A stretch of DNA of 64,000 nt, taken from the NCBI GenBank assembly GCA_951813605.1, contig OX638379.1, positions 1,002,471 through 1,066,470 on the forward strand, written 5' to 3'. A program made the translations under genes and the position numbers. Shown here piece after piece: positions 17,803 to 26,878 of the stretch (the stretch's first letter is position 1; each line of letters starts with the position of its first letter). The DNA comes from an uncultured Bryobacterales bacterium (GTDB lineage: Bacteria; Acidobacteriota; Terriglobia; Bryobacterales; UBA6623). The notes below the pieces were generated by a model, which was not told the DNA's origin, searched no databases, and saw only the letters and a program-made list of their open reading frames with translations.

Positions 17803-19311
17803 CTACCTAGTGGCACCGCTGATGAACGCTTCCGGTTCAACCTCCGCTTTGATGCCTGCGGCTTGCAGTGCGTCACGGAGAGTTGCGGCAGTTTCGGGCG
17901 AAAAGCGGAAGTTCATACCGCGGTGAACGCCCGTCGCGATGCGAAGGGGTGTCCACCCAAGCTGGTTCTTGCGATTCCAGATCCTTATGTCGGCTCCCGC
18001 CTCGACCAATAGGCGCACCGCGCCCGGAACATGCTTGTAGGCCGCGCCGTGCATGGCCGTGTTCCCGTGGCTGTCTACCGCGTTCGGATTGCCGCCTAGC
18101 ACGAGAGCCACCTTGACGGCCTCGGCAACCTCCTCCGGCGTGCCAGCGTCCTCGCCCGGGGAACGAACGCCGACGCCGGCAGCGACCATCAGAGGCGTCG
18201 TGCCCGCGGCGGTCGGCATCGTCGGGTCAGCGCCCAATCGGTGAAGTAGCCTCATCAACTCGGCGTCGGCCGTGCGAGCGGCGGCTAGGAACGGTGTCGC
18301 GCCCACGGTGTTAAGACTGTGCTTGCCGGGGCTGGTCGCCGAAGTCATCCGTGCGTTGACATCAGCTCCGTGAGCGACGAGCCTGCGAACGATCTCGAGG
18401 CTGCCGAGGTTTCCGGAGCCCGCAGGAGCAGGATCGTTGCTCCCAGCGCCGGCCTTGCGAATCCAAGTGACGGTGTGAAGGGGCGTCCAGCCGGTGCCGA
18501 TGTGATTGGGGTCGGCTCCTCGCGCGAGCAGCAGAGCAGCAAGCTCGAAGTGAGCGTTCGCCACTGCAACTTCAAGAGCGCTTGCACCTGACGGCGGTGC
18601 GCCATCGGGACCGTCTTCCACCATCCAGCCCCGACGGCGCTTGGGGAGCCAGTCGTTGACGTCCGCACCCGCATCGAGCAACACGCGAGTCACTCCTCGG
18701 TGGCCTTGGCGCACGGCGAACATGAGTGCCGAATAGCTCTTCTTCGACTTCGCGCCGACATCGGCGCCCGCCTCGATCAGAGTCTGTAAGGTGTCCAGGT
18801 GGCCTTCGCCGGCAGCCCACATCAGTGCGGTCTGCCCGCGCCAGTTCTCTGTCGCGTTGACCTCCGCACCATGACTGAGGAGTGCACTGACGGCGGGGCG
18901 CCTGCCCGTTCGGGCTGCCGTCATCAGAACAGTCTCTCCGGACGGCAGGGCGGCGTTGGGATCGGCACCGGCCTCGACGAGCGCTTCGATCATCGCAGCG
19001 CTGCCGTTTTCAGCGGCGAGCATCAACGGGGTCACATAGAAGCGGTTCGAAGCGTTCGCTATGGCCCCGGCCCTGATCAGAGCCTGCGCAATGCGCAAGT
19101 CGTCCGAATGCACGGCCCAGTGCAATGCTGTAGCGCCGTCGGCGGACTGAGCGTTGACGTCGGCACCTGCTTCAAGCAGAGCAGCAACAGCCGCGGCGTC
19201 GTTGGATCGGGCCGCCTGCAGCAAGTCGGCGCTATCGTCGCCGAGGAGTGGCCCCGCGACGCCCGCACCCCAGGCGGAGCAAAAGGCCAGCGCCAGTGAG
19301 AACCTGCGCAT
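17803..19311 (-). CDS. Secreted ankyrin-repeat protein
   Basis: 502 residues: signal peptide (MRRFSLALAFCSAWGAGVAG) followed by about ten ankyrin repeats filling almost the whole mature chain. The repeats carry the usual G-x-T-x-L-x(2)-A and L-L-x-x-G-A-D-x-N pattern, e.g. ADGATALHWAVHSDD, WRGQTALMWAAGEGHLDTL, HGNTAMHGAAYKHVPGAV. Ankyrin repeats bind proteins; the partner is unknown. The gene starts 2 bp downstream of the DUF1552 stop and abuts the esterase, so it belongs to one transcription unit. DUF1592-DUF1552-ankyrin clusters recur in Acidobacteriota, which suggests a structural partner of those exported proteins rather than a host-directed effector, though secretion leaves both open. 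Confidence 0.88.
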   Translation of the reverse strand: MRRFSLALAFCSAWGAGVAGPLLGDDSADLLQAARSNDAAAVAALLEAGADVNAQSADGATALHWAVHSDDLRIAQALIRAGAIANASNRFYVTPLMLAAENGSAAMIEALVEAGADPNAALPSGETVLMTAARTGRRPAVSALLSHGAEVNATENWRGQTALMWAAGEGHLDTLQTLIEAGADVGAKSKKSYSALMFAVRQGHRGVTRVLLDAGADVNDWLPKRRRGWMVEDGPDGAPPSGASALEVAVANAHFELAALLLARGADPNHIGTGWTPLHTVTWIRKAGAGSNDPAPAGSGNLGSLEIVRRLVAHGADVNARMTSATSPGKHSLNTVGATPFLAAARTADAELMRLLHRLGADPTMPTAAGTTPLMVAAGVGVRSPGEDAGTPEEVAEAVKVALVLGGNPNAVDSHGNTAMHGAAYKHVPGAVRLLVEAGADIRIWNRKNQLGWTPLRIATGVHRGMNFRFSPETAATLRDALQAAGIKAEVEPEAFISGATR

Positions 19312-19313
19312 GG

Positions 19314-20651
19314 CTAGAGCGAGAGCTCCTCGACACGACCGGTGCTGTCGCCGAAGGTGTCCAGGCGGACGCCGAACTTATCAAGCAGCGTCAAGTGCAG
19401 GTTGGCAAGTGGCACCGGCTCTTCGTACTTGATATGCCGACCTCCAGCGAGCCCGCCCGCCCCTCCACCGGCGACTAGGATCGGCAGATTCAAGTGGTCG
19501 TGAACGTCCGGGTTGCCCATGCCGCTGCCGCAAAGCAGGACGCAATGGTCAAGAAGGGAACCGTCTCCGTCCGGCGTGGACGACAGTTTCGCCAGATAGT
19601 ACCCGAACAGGGAGACATGAAAGGCGTTGATCTTCGCGAGCTTAGCGAGTTTGACCGGATCGTTGGCGTGGTGGGAAGTCGGATGGTGCGGATCAGGAAC
19701 CCCGATTTCCGGATAGGTGCGATTGCTCGTCTCCCGCGCTAGCTGAAACGTCATCACACGGGTGATGTCGCCTCGCATCGCAAGCGTCTGCAGGTCGAAC
19801 ATCAGACGGGCATGGTCCGCATAGACTGCGGGGACGCCGACAGGCCGGGCGAGATCGGGGAGCGGCACTCCCTCGGTGGTTTCCTCCGCACGCTGGATGC
19901 GTCGTTCGACCTCGCGGACTGTATCGAGATACTCATCCACGGTTCGGTTGTCACCCGGACCTAGCTCTTTCTTGAGGCGAGTGAGGTCCGTGCGGACCCA
20001 ATCGAGGATTCCATTGTCGATTCGCAGTTCGGCCCGGCGCTCGGCCGCCGTGCCGCCATCCCCGAAAAGCCGCTCGAATGCAACTCTCGGGTGCGCGATA
20101 GAGGGCAGGGGAGTCGTCGGCGATGACCACGAAAGATTGTTCTGGTATACGCATGCGAAACCGTTGTCGCAATCGCCGACATTCGTCTGGAGGTCCATCG
20201 ACAACTCAAGTGACGGCAGGGCGGTTTGGACTCCCGCCCGCTGCGCTGCGATTTGGTCCACCGTGGTGGCGAGTTCGTAGTCGGCGCCCTCGGTCATCTT
20301 GGCCTTAGCGGCGCTCAGGAAACCCGAGTTGGCTGTCGCGTGATTGCCGGCGGAGTAGGCATTCCTGTTTTCGAGGTTCGTGATAACGGTGAGTCCCTGC
20401 TTGAACGGCTCCAAAGATTCTAGGATTGGTGACAATTGAACGAGTCGGTCGCCTTCGCCAGGCGGTGTCCACTCGTCAAGATTGGCTCCCATTGGGATAT
20501 AGATGTAGCCAAGCCTGCGCACGGGCGCCGCCGCAGTCCTTGCCTGGGCGGTCATCGCAGGCACCATCGCGTCGAGTAGCGGAAGCGCTATCGTCGCGCC
20601 CATCCCTCGCAGCAGCGTTCGGCGGGGAAGAGATTTCTTTGTGATGATCAT
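19314..20651 (-). CDS. DUF1552 family exported protein
   Basis: 445 residues starting with a twin-arginine-type signal (KKSLPRRTLLRGMGATIALP). DUF1552 proteins are uncharacterised, found mainly in Planctomycetota, Acidobacteriota and Verrucomicrobiota, and nearly always paired with a DUF1592 protein, as here. Recognisable landmarks are PMGANLDEWTPPGEG near residue 55, NNLSWSSPTTPLP in the middle, and LCGSGMGNPDVHDHLNLPIL near residue 380, which recalls the metal site of alkaline-phosphatase-like folds. The ATG overlaps the stop of the upstream DUF1592 gene by 4 bp, showing translational coupling. It is probably folded in the cytoplasm and Tat-exported. Enzymatic activity is not known. Confidence 0.9.
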   Translation of the reverse strand: MIITKKSLPRRTLLRGMGATIALPLLDAMVPAMTAQARTAAAPVRRLGYIYIPMGANLDEWTPPGEGDRLVQLSPILESLEPFKQGLTVITNLENRNAYSAGNHATANSGFLSAAKAKMTEGADYELATTVDQIAAQRAGVQTALPSLELSMDLQTNVGDCDNGFACVYQNNLSWSSPTTPLPSIAHPRVAFERLFGDGGTAAERRAELRIDNGILDWVRTDLTRLKKELGPGDNRTVDEYLDTVREVERRIQRAEETTEGVPLPDLARPVGVPAVYADHARLMFDLQTLAMRGDITRVMTFQLARETSNRTYPEIGVPDPHHPTSHHANDPVKLAKLAKINAFHVSLFGYYLAKLSSTPDGDGSLLDHCVLLCGSGMGNPDVHDHLNLPILVAGGGAGGLAGGRHIKYEEPVPLANLHLTLLDKFGVRLDTFGDSTGRVEELSL

Positions 20652-22957
20652 CGGGGGCTCCTCATTTGAAATGCCGGGCTTTGGATGGCTCCTAGTACCA
20701 AGGACGAAAAGCGGTAGTCGTTCCGCGCCGCGCCGCGCACGATTCCGCGGACCGCCGGGGCATCGTAGTACTCGAGTCCGCGTCCCAAGGCGTAGGTCAG
20801 CAGCTTTTCCGTAGCGGTGGACACGAATAGTTGCGGCCGATTCAACAGAGCCCTGCGGAACTCGACAGGCCCGTCAAACCAAGTGCCGTCGGGAAGGGTT
20901 CCCGAGGCATCCACCGGCACGCCCGCATCCTGACTGCGCCAGCGTCCGACGGCGTCGTAGTTCTCGAGCGCGAACCCAACCGGGTCCATGATGTCGTGAC
21001 AGCTGGCGCAGGCCGGATTGTCGCGGTGTTCCGAAATCCTCTCCCGCAATGTGAGCGGCTGCGCCGCAGGGCTGCTTTCTTGAAGCGTGGGCGTCTCCGG
21101 CGGCGGCGGGCGCGGGGGCGTCCCGAGAATGTTCGCCAAGATCCACTTGCCGCGAAGCACTGGCGACGTCCGATTGGCGTAGGAGGTCAGGGCGAGCACG
21201 CTGCCATGGCTTAGCAGGCCGCCTCGGACCCCATCTGGCTTCAGTTCGACCCGGCGGAAATGATCGCCGTAGATGTGTGGGATGCCGTAGTGCTTGGCGA
21301 GGCGCTCGTTCAGAAATGTGTAGTCGGCGCTGAGAAGTTCGAGGACGCTTCGATCTTCCCGCAGGATTCCCTGGAACAGCAGCTCGGTCTCGCGCCGGAA
21401 CGACTGGCGCAGGTTGTCGTCGAAGTCTGGAAAGAGTCTTCGGTCCGGGGTTAGAGAATCCAGGTTCCGCAAATGAAGCCATTGCCCCGCGAAGTTGTCC
21501 ACCAGCGCTTGGGAGCGGGTGTCCCGCAGCATCCGCCGGACCTGCTGCTCAAGCAGGCCCTCGTCTTCCAGGTCCCCCTGCTCCGCCGCCCGTAGAAGCT
21601 CCTCGTCGGGGATGCTGCTCCACAGGAAAAACGAGAGCCGCGACGCTAGCTCGTATTGGGAGACCCCGTACGGCCTCCTTCCTGGCGCGACCGGATCCCG
21701 TTCAGCACGGAATAGGAACTGGGGACTCATCAGCAGGGCGCGGAGCGCGGCCTCGATCCCGGCCTCGAAGCCGCCGCGCGCGTGCCCTTGGCGGTAAAAG
21801 TCAAGTAGATGCTCGAGATCCGCGGGTGTCTCCGGGCGCCGGTAGGCGCGGCGAGCCAGCCGCGAAAGGATCCGCTGGGCACAGTGGTCTTCGTCAGCAG
21901 TCGACCGCGGTCGGCAGGAGAAAATCCGCCGGCGGCTGGGAGTGTCACCTGAGCCCTTGGCCCCGTACGGACCGGTGATCGAAACAGAGTAAACGGCTGG
22001 CTGCGTGCGCGGGTGGCGATCCATGTTGAATCGAGCCAAGTATGGTTGACGCTCGGTCTCGATCAGCGCCGACGACTTCTTGAGAAACGTGGCACCGATC
22101 TTATGGAGCCCGGCGCTGACCGGGAAACGCGCGATCAGATGCTTGTCCACATCAGTGTGATCGCGACTCTCGGGCGGCGCTATTGCAAACCGTTGAACTT
22201 GCCGGCCGTCTAGCATCAGTTCTACTTCGTGCAGGCTATCGAGGCCCTCGACATGCTCGTTTCGGTCACGGCTGAGAGTTATGCGAATCTCGTACTCGGC
22301 GTCAACCGGAAACGTGTGGTGCACGACCGTCCCACCCCTCGTGCCGAACGGCAGCGTCCTGGAGCGCGCTTCCTGGGTTCGGTCCACGGGAACCACGGTC
22401 AGCTCGCCGCCCAGCGACCGCGGGGGCGTTCCGACCGCCAGCCGACTGATTCTTCTCGCTGCCAAGAGGTATCGCTCGAGCAGCGTGGGCGACACTTCCC
22501 GAGTGATGTTGTCGAACCCAAGACTGCTCTCGTCGCGCGGCAGCAGCGACTGAACGGCAATATCCACCGCGAGAAGATCCCGAATCGCGTTGCGGTATTC
22601 CGCCCGATTGAGGCGGCGGAACGCGCTTTCCCGTCCCGGATTGGGATGTTTGCCGGCGTGCTCGTCCAAGAGGACGACTAAATCGCGGACGACTGCATCG
22701 TAGGTCGCTTCGTCGGGGCGCGCCATACCCATTGGGGGCATGTGACGGTGCTTGAGTTTGCGAACCACTGCTTCCCACGCCCGCGGATCCCCGCTTGGCG
22801 AGCCGGGGTCGAGCCGGTCGAGAGCGAGCCCGCCATTTGCGACATGCGAGTTATGACACGCGACGCAGTACTGGTCGAGAATCGCTCGCGCGACGGACTG
22901 GGCACAAAGCGGGGCCGCGAACGCGAGGGGTAGCGCTAGCGACCAAGCAATGATCAT
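20648..22957 (-). CDS. DUF1592/DUF1587/DUF1595/DUF1588/DUF1585 cytochrome-like protein
   Basis: 769 residues with the start at ATG 22957, where a signal peptide begins (MIIAWSLALPLAFAAPLCAQ); the frame stays open upstream to 23230, but that extension is arginine-rich and unlike an export signal. Domains in order: an N-terminal haem-type CxxCH (YCVACHNSHVANGG) with MPPMG as a likely distal Met; DUF1587 (FRRLNRAEYRNAIRDLLAVD); DUF1595; DUF1592 (ASRLSFFLWSSIPDEELLRA); DUF1588 with a second CxxCH (CASCHDIMDPVGFALENYD); and C-terminal DUF1585. Predicted periplasmic, possibly electron-transferring. It heads a run with DUF1552 (4-bp overlap), ankyrin and esterase genes. Substrate and role unknown. 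Confidence 0.92.
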   Translation of the reverse strand: MIIAWSLALPLAFAAPLCAQSVARAILDQYCVACHNSHVANGGLALDRLDPGSPSGDPRAWEAVVRKLKHRHMPPMGMARPDEATYDAVVRDLVVLLDEHAGKHPNPGRESAFRRLNRAEYRNAIRDLLAVDIAVQSLLPRDESSLGFDNITREVSPTLLERYLLAARRISRLAVGTPPRSLGGELTVVPVDRTQEARSRTLPFGTRGGTVVHHTFPVDAEYEIRITLSRDRNEHVEGLDSLHEVELMLDGRQVQRFAIAPPESRDHTDVDKHLIARFPVSAGLHKIGATFLKKSSALIETERQPYLARFNMDRHPRTQPAVYSVSITGPYGAKGSGDTPSRRRIFSCRPRSTADEDHCAQRILSRLARRAYRRPETPADLEHLLDFYRQGHARGGFEAGIEAALRALLMSPQFLFRAERDPVAPGRRPYGVSQYELASRLSFFLWSSIPDEELLRAAEQGDLEDEGLLEQQVRRMLRDTRSQALVDNFAGQWLHLRNLDSLTPDRRLFPDFDDNLRQSFRRETELLFQGILREDRSVLELLSADYTFLNERLAKHYGIPHIYGDHFRRVELKPDGVRGGLLSHGSVLALTSYANRTSPVLRGKWILANILGTPPRPPPPETPTLQESSPAAQPLTLRERISEHRDNPACASCHDIMDPVGFALENYDAVGRWRSQDAGVPVDASGTLPDGTWFDGPVEFRRALLNRPQLFVSTATEKLLTYALGRGLEYYDAPAVRGIVRGAARNDYRFSSLVLGAIQSPAFQMRSPR

Positions 22958-23440
22958 TGCCTTTCGAATTGCAATCGCCGCTGCTAACGTACAACCCTTC
23001 GATTGATTGCGAGCGGATCGATTCGCCCGAAACACGCTAGCGCTCGACAGTTCACGATACTCTGACTGGCGACGCAAAGCCAATGGATCACTTGTCGGAG
23101 GAATCGAGTCGATTGGATTCCAGTTCACTCGCCGTTTCGCAACGGAAAACGTTGACCGAAGCAGCTTTCGCTTTGCGGTCTGCTCGTACCCTGCGAGCGC
23201 AGGCAGCTGAGGCAAGCCCGTCCTCGTCATTCGTTCGTCCAGATGCCTAGACGGCAGAGGAAATCAGCAGGCCTCGGTTCTTGCAGCGCGGCCAGGTCAG
23301 CTTGCCGATTGCGCCGCGCACAGCCGAGCAGTTTACCTGCTCCCCGCTGTCTTGTAGGGGCCGCCATGCCGCTTCTGGTCTCCGCCCGGGAACGTTCCGG
23401 CGGGACCCGAGAGGATCCCGCCGGTGCAATCCGATTGCTC
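22958..23440. other. Intergenic region between DUF1592 gene and - strand receptor
   Basis: About 0.48 kb. It should hold the promoter of the - strand DUF1592 run and the terminator of the receptor upstream of it on the same strand. Apart from the hairpin at 23397-23424 I see no gene or conserved motif. Confidence 0.4.
23397..23424 (-). terminator. Terminator-like hairpin after receptor gene
   Basis: Perfect 9-bp stem CCGGCGGGA (23397-23405) / TCCCGCCGG (23416-23424) with a 10-nt loop, 16 bp beyond the stop of the - strand receptor. No T-run follows on either strand. Confidence 0.5.
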
Positions 23441-26400
23441 CTAGAACGTGATTCGCAAGCCCATTTGCATCTGACGCATCGCCCCGGCGCTGTCGAGGGT
23501 GCCGAAGTCGGAATTCTCCACGTTTCCATTCAACGAGCCGAGATTGACGTGGTTCAGCGCATTGAACATGTCCGCCCGGACCTGAATCCGTGTGGACTCA
23601 TTCACGGCAAAGCTCTTCGAAAGGGAGAAGTCCACGGTCCATTGGCCCGGACCGCGTACCAGTCCGTTGCCGACGTTCCCGGGCCGCTGGGCGATGCCCC
23701 TGACCTCTTCCACCCTGGCGAACGCGTCCGGATTGAGAAACCGAACGTCCTGGTGGGAACCAACCCGCGGACTGCCGTACGTCGTCCCCTTCGAAACGTA
23801 GATGTTCCCTCCAGCGTAATCTGACCGGCAGACCCACCCCTGCGAGCAGCCTTGCCTGATCGTAATCGGCTCGCCGGTCGTGCCGGAATAGATGCCGGCG
23901 ATCTGCCATCCGCCGAGAACGCTTCGAATCGCCGGGCCGGCCCCTATGAACCTGGGGAGCTCGTAAATCAAATCGGCGACGGCACGGTGTGTAGTGTCGA
24001 ATCCGGGATTGCCGCGCTCGATCGCGAGATTGAAGAAGTCTTGGATTCCGCTCGTCGCGTCCGTTCCGTAGTACACGCCGACATCACCGCCGGTGTAAGC
24101 GATTGTCTTGCCGAAGGTGTAGTGAATGTCGAACGACAAGTTGCGCGAGAAGCGCTTGCGCGCCGATGTCTGCAGAGAGTGATTCATCACACTCTCACCC
24201 ATGTCGACGAAGTACGGACCTCCAGGGATGAGCGTTGGGTTGGGCCGGATCCCGGTCTGTCGGTCGGGCAGGTTGAAACGCCTATGCATCGGGAATTTCA
24301 CCCCTCGCGTTCCCACATAGCCGATCTCCCACATGAGGTCCGGGGTCAGCTGCCGTTGAATGTTGAATTGGTAGTTGATCGTGTACGGATTCTGCAGGTC
24401 GGGAGTTATCAGCGAAAACACCAATTCGTTCCCACTATCTTGAATGTCCTTCAGTGCGATCGGTATGACCTCTTCGTTGCTGAAGGGGTATTGCACGCCC
24501 AAGCGGTTCGCTTCGTTCGCGCTATACCTGACTCGAAAGGGAATGTCCGGTCCGGCTACGCTTTGGCGGAGCACTGCCGGCACCTGGGCTGCGAACGTGA
24601 CTCCGACTCCACCCCGAATTACGGTCCTTCCCTCATCGTCAACGCGGTATGCGAAGCCCAATCGCGGTCCGAGGTTCGCCCAGCCGTCGTGCTCGGTCGG
24701 CCTGTCGCGCGGACGACGGGGGCCGAAGGCAAAATTCGTGAAATCCGCTCCCGGAGGTAGTTCGAGGTTCTTGTTCGTGACGTCGATGGCTCCCGTGGGC
24801 TCGACCGTGTTGTTGGAGTAGAAGTCGTAGCGCAGCCCGATGTTCAGCGTTAGCTTCTGGCTTGCCCTCCAATCGTCTTGAACAAAGCCCCCGATCTCGT
24901 ACATCCGGGACGAATGCGGTCCATTCGACCCGAACGAGACGACCGCCCCGTTGATCCGATTGGCCTGCATGTCCTCGATGTTTAGGAACTCGTACTGTGG
25001 ATTCTCGGGATTCGTTCTAGAGCCGCCATAGTGAACCAAGCGACCACCGAACTTGATCGTGTGCTTGCCTTTGTTCATCGTGAACTTCTGGTCGACTGTG
25101 GTGGTGGCGCCCTCCATCAACCAGACCTCGCCACTACCCAGAGTGATCGTGCCGCCGACATTGCGAAGCCTTAGTCGCGGAATTCGGTTTTGCCAGTCAA
25201 TCGTCTCCTGCCTGTCCGGGTCTTGCAGCGTGAAAATGTTGTCGAGCCTTTCCATATCGGCGAAATTGTAGCCGAAGCGGGTTTCGGAAACCCATGTCGC
25301 GCTGCTGTTTGTGAACTGCGCGTTGTAGCGGTCCTGCACATAGGTGTATTCCCGGTCATTGGCGCCGTTGAGGTTGTATCGGGGATCGAGTCCGAACGGA
25401 CGATTTCGGGTGTAGGTGAACGACAAGTTGCTGGTATCAGTCACCCGATAGTCCGCTCTGGCGATGACGTGGTTCTCCGTCCTCTCCCGAATGCCCACCG
25501 ATTCGACCCGTCCGCGGTACTCATCGAACAGCAATGACGGTTCCGGAATCGTGTCCAGCAGCAGTGTCGTCTCTTGGAACGGAAGTGCGTTCAGGATTGT
25601 TGTTCGCAGCGCCGGGCTCGGAACTGTTCCCGCGACCCGCCGCGAAGCAGTCTCACGGTACCCTTCGTAGGTGCCGAAGAAGAAGAGCTTGTTCTCCTTG
25701 ATCGGCCCGCCCAGAGAACCTCCGAACTGATTGAACACCTCACGGTTCTTCGGGATCATGGAACCGTCCGATCGGTAATTTGTCTGAAACGGGTTGCGCG
25801 CGTTGAAGAGGTGCGAGCGATAGTTTTCAAACAAACTTCCGTGAAACTCATTGGTGCCCTGCTTGCTGATGAGATTGATCGTCCCGCTTACGACCCCACC
25901 GTTTTCGGCCTTCATGATCCCGCGCATGATCTGCACTTCGTCGACGGCCTCGATGCTCATGACGTCTATGTAGTTGCGCCCCCCGTATTGTTCCAGGGCA
26001 CGTCCCTCCGAGGGATTCGCGTTGGCGTCCGTTCCGTTGACGGTGACGCCTGTTCCGCTCTTGCCGATCCCATTGATGCGGAGACTACCCCCGCCCACGT
26101 CCACTCCGCTGGATAGCTTCAGGACCTCGGTTATGTTGCGGCGGGCCAAAGGCAGCTCCCGAACTTTCAAGGTGTTCAAGCTCTCGCGCTGTTCCGAGGC
26201 CTCAGTGTTGACTAGCGGAGGGCGCCCTTCTACCGTAATCGTCTCGGTCAGGCTGCCGACTTCGAGCAGATGGGTCTGCCGCACCACCTGCGACGCGATC
26301 AAGGTGATGCCGGTGCTCTCGTAGGTCTTGAATCCGTCGGACTCGATCCTGAGAGTGTAGGTCCCGACGGGCAGGACGTTAATGACGAAATCGCCCTCCG

Positions 26401-26593
26401 CATTCACGAAGGCGGAGTAAAGCAGCCCTGTGTCGTCGTTCGTGACAGTTGCCTGACCGCCTGGGATCACCGCCCCACTAGAGTCCTGCACGGTTCCGAA
26501 CAAAGTTGCTGTCGTGACTTGGGCCGGCGCGGCCTTCGCGAAGGACAGCAGCAGTATCGACGCCAGCGCAACAGTTAAGAATTCCGCTCGCAT
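23441..26593 (-). CDS. TonB-dependent receptor, Oar-like
   Basis: 1050-residue outer-membrane receptor. The start is ATG 26593 because GGGAGGA lies just upstream on the - strand and the signal peptide begins there (LTVALASILLLSFAKAAPAQ); the frame is open to 26785 but the extension is basic and unsuited. It has a carboxypeptidase-regulatory-like domain (TATLFGTVQDSSGAVIPGGQ), a plug region (RELPLARRNITEVLKLSSGV, GTINLISKQGTNEFHGSLFE) and a barrel ending QMGLRITF. Its R-x-NITEVLKLSSG motif sets it apart from the NGRNY type here and groups it with the receptors at 34037 and 46486. A divergent receptor starts 286 bp away, so both may share a regulatory region. Confidence 0.93.
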   Translation of the reverse strand: MRAEFLTVALASILLLSFAKAAPAQVTTATLFGTVQDSSGAVIPGGQATVTNDDTGLLYSAFVNAEGDFVINVLPVGTYTLRIESDGFKTYESTGITLIASQVVRQTHLLEVGSLTETITVEGRPPLVNTEASEQRESLNTLKVRELPLARRNITEVLKLSSGVDVGGGSLRINGIGKSGTGVTVNGTDANANPSEGRALEQYGGRNYIDVMSIEAVDEVQIMRGIMKAENGGVVSGTINLISKQGTNEFHGSLFENYRSHLFNARNPFQTNYRSDGSMIPKNREVFNQFGGSLGGPIKENKLFFFGTYEGYRETASRRVAGTVPSPALRTTILNALPFQETTLLLDTIPEPSLLFDEYRGRVESVGIRERTENHVIARADYRVTDTSNLSFTYTRNRPFGLDPRYNLNGANDREYTYVQDRYNAQFTNSSATWVSETRFGYNFADMERLDNIFTLQDPDRQETIDWQNRIPRLRLRNVGGTITLGSGEVWLMEGATTTVDQKFTMNKGKHTIKFGGRLVHYGGSRTNPENPQYEFLNIEDMQANRINGAVVSFGSNGPHSSRMYEIGGFVQDDWRASQKLTLNIGLRYDFYSNNTVEPTGAIDVTNKNLELPPGADFTNFAFGPRRPRDRPTEHDGWANLGPRLGFAYRVDDEGRTVIRGGVGVTFAAQVPAVLRQSVAGPDIPFRVRYSANEANRLGVQYPFSNEEVIPIALKDIQDSGNELVFSLITPDLQNPYTINYQFNIQRQLTPDLMWEIGYVGTRGVKFPMHRRFNLPDRQTGIRPNPTLIPGGPYFVDMGESVMNHSLQTSARKRFSRNLSFDIHYTFGKTIAYTGGDVGVYYGTDATSGIQDFFNLAIERGNPGFDTTHRAVADLIYELPRFIGAGPAIRSVLGGWQIAGIYSGTTGEPITIRQGCSQGWVCRSDYAGGNIYVSKGTTYGSPRVGSHQDVRFLNPDAFARVEEVRGIAQRPGNVGNGLVRGPGQWTVDFSLSKSFAVNESTRIQVRADMFNALNHVNLGSLNGNVENSDFGTLDSAGAMRQMQMGLRITF

Positions 26594-26878
26594 AGTTTCC
26601 TCCCTATTTATAGAAGGCGCCCGCATGCGGGGCCCTCTCTGCTGGTCAAGGGTTGTCCCGACTCGAGCCTTGTCCCTGAGGCGGCGTGCTAAGGCCCGCG
26701 CCACCCAACACTGGCAAGAGCATGCATCCAAGACCCGCCCTAATCGTATTGCACGAGGGCGTCGGAAGACAGAGCCTTTTCCCAAAAACGTCAGTGATTC
26801 GCAGAATTAACTCTCGATTCTTGTTCCATAAGGAAATCCTGCCTTGACCCATGGCTTCACCGGACTTATCATGCGGCC
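26594..26878. promoter_or_regulatory. Divergent intergenic region with 12-bp palindrome
   Basis: 285 bp between two divergently transcribed receptor genes, so it must contain both promoters. CCCGCATGCGGG at 26620-26631 is a perfect 12-bp palindrome, 27 bp from the - strand start codon; it could be an operator or a leader hairpin. No convincing -35/-10 pair was identified. Confidence 0.35.
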
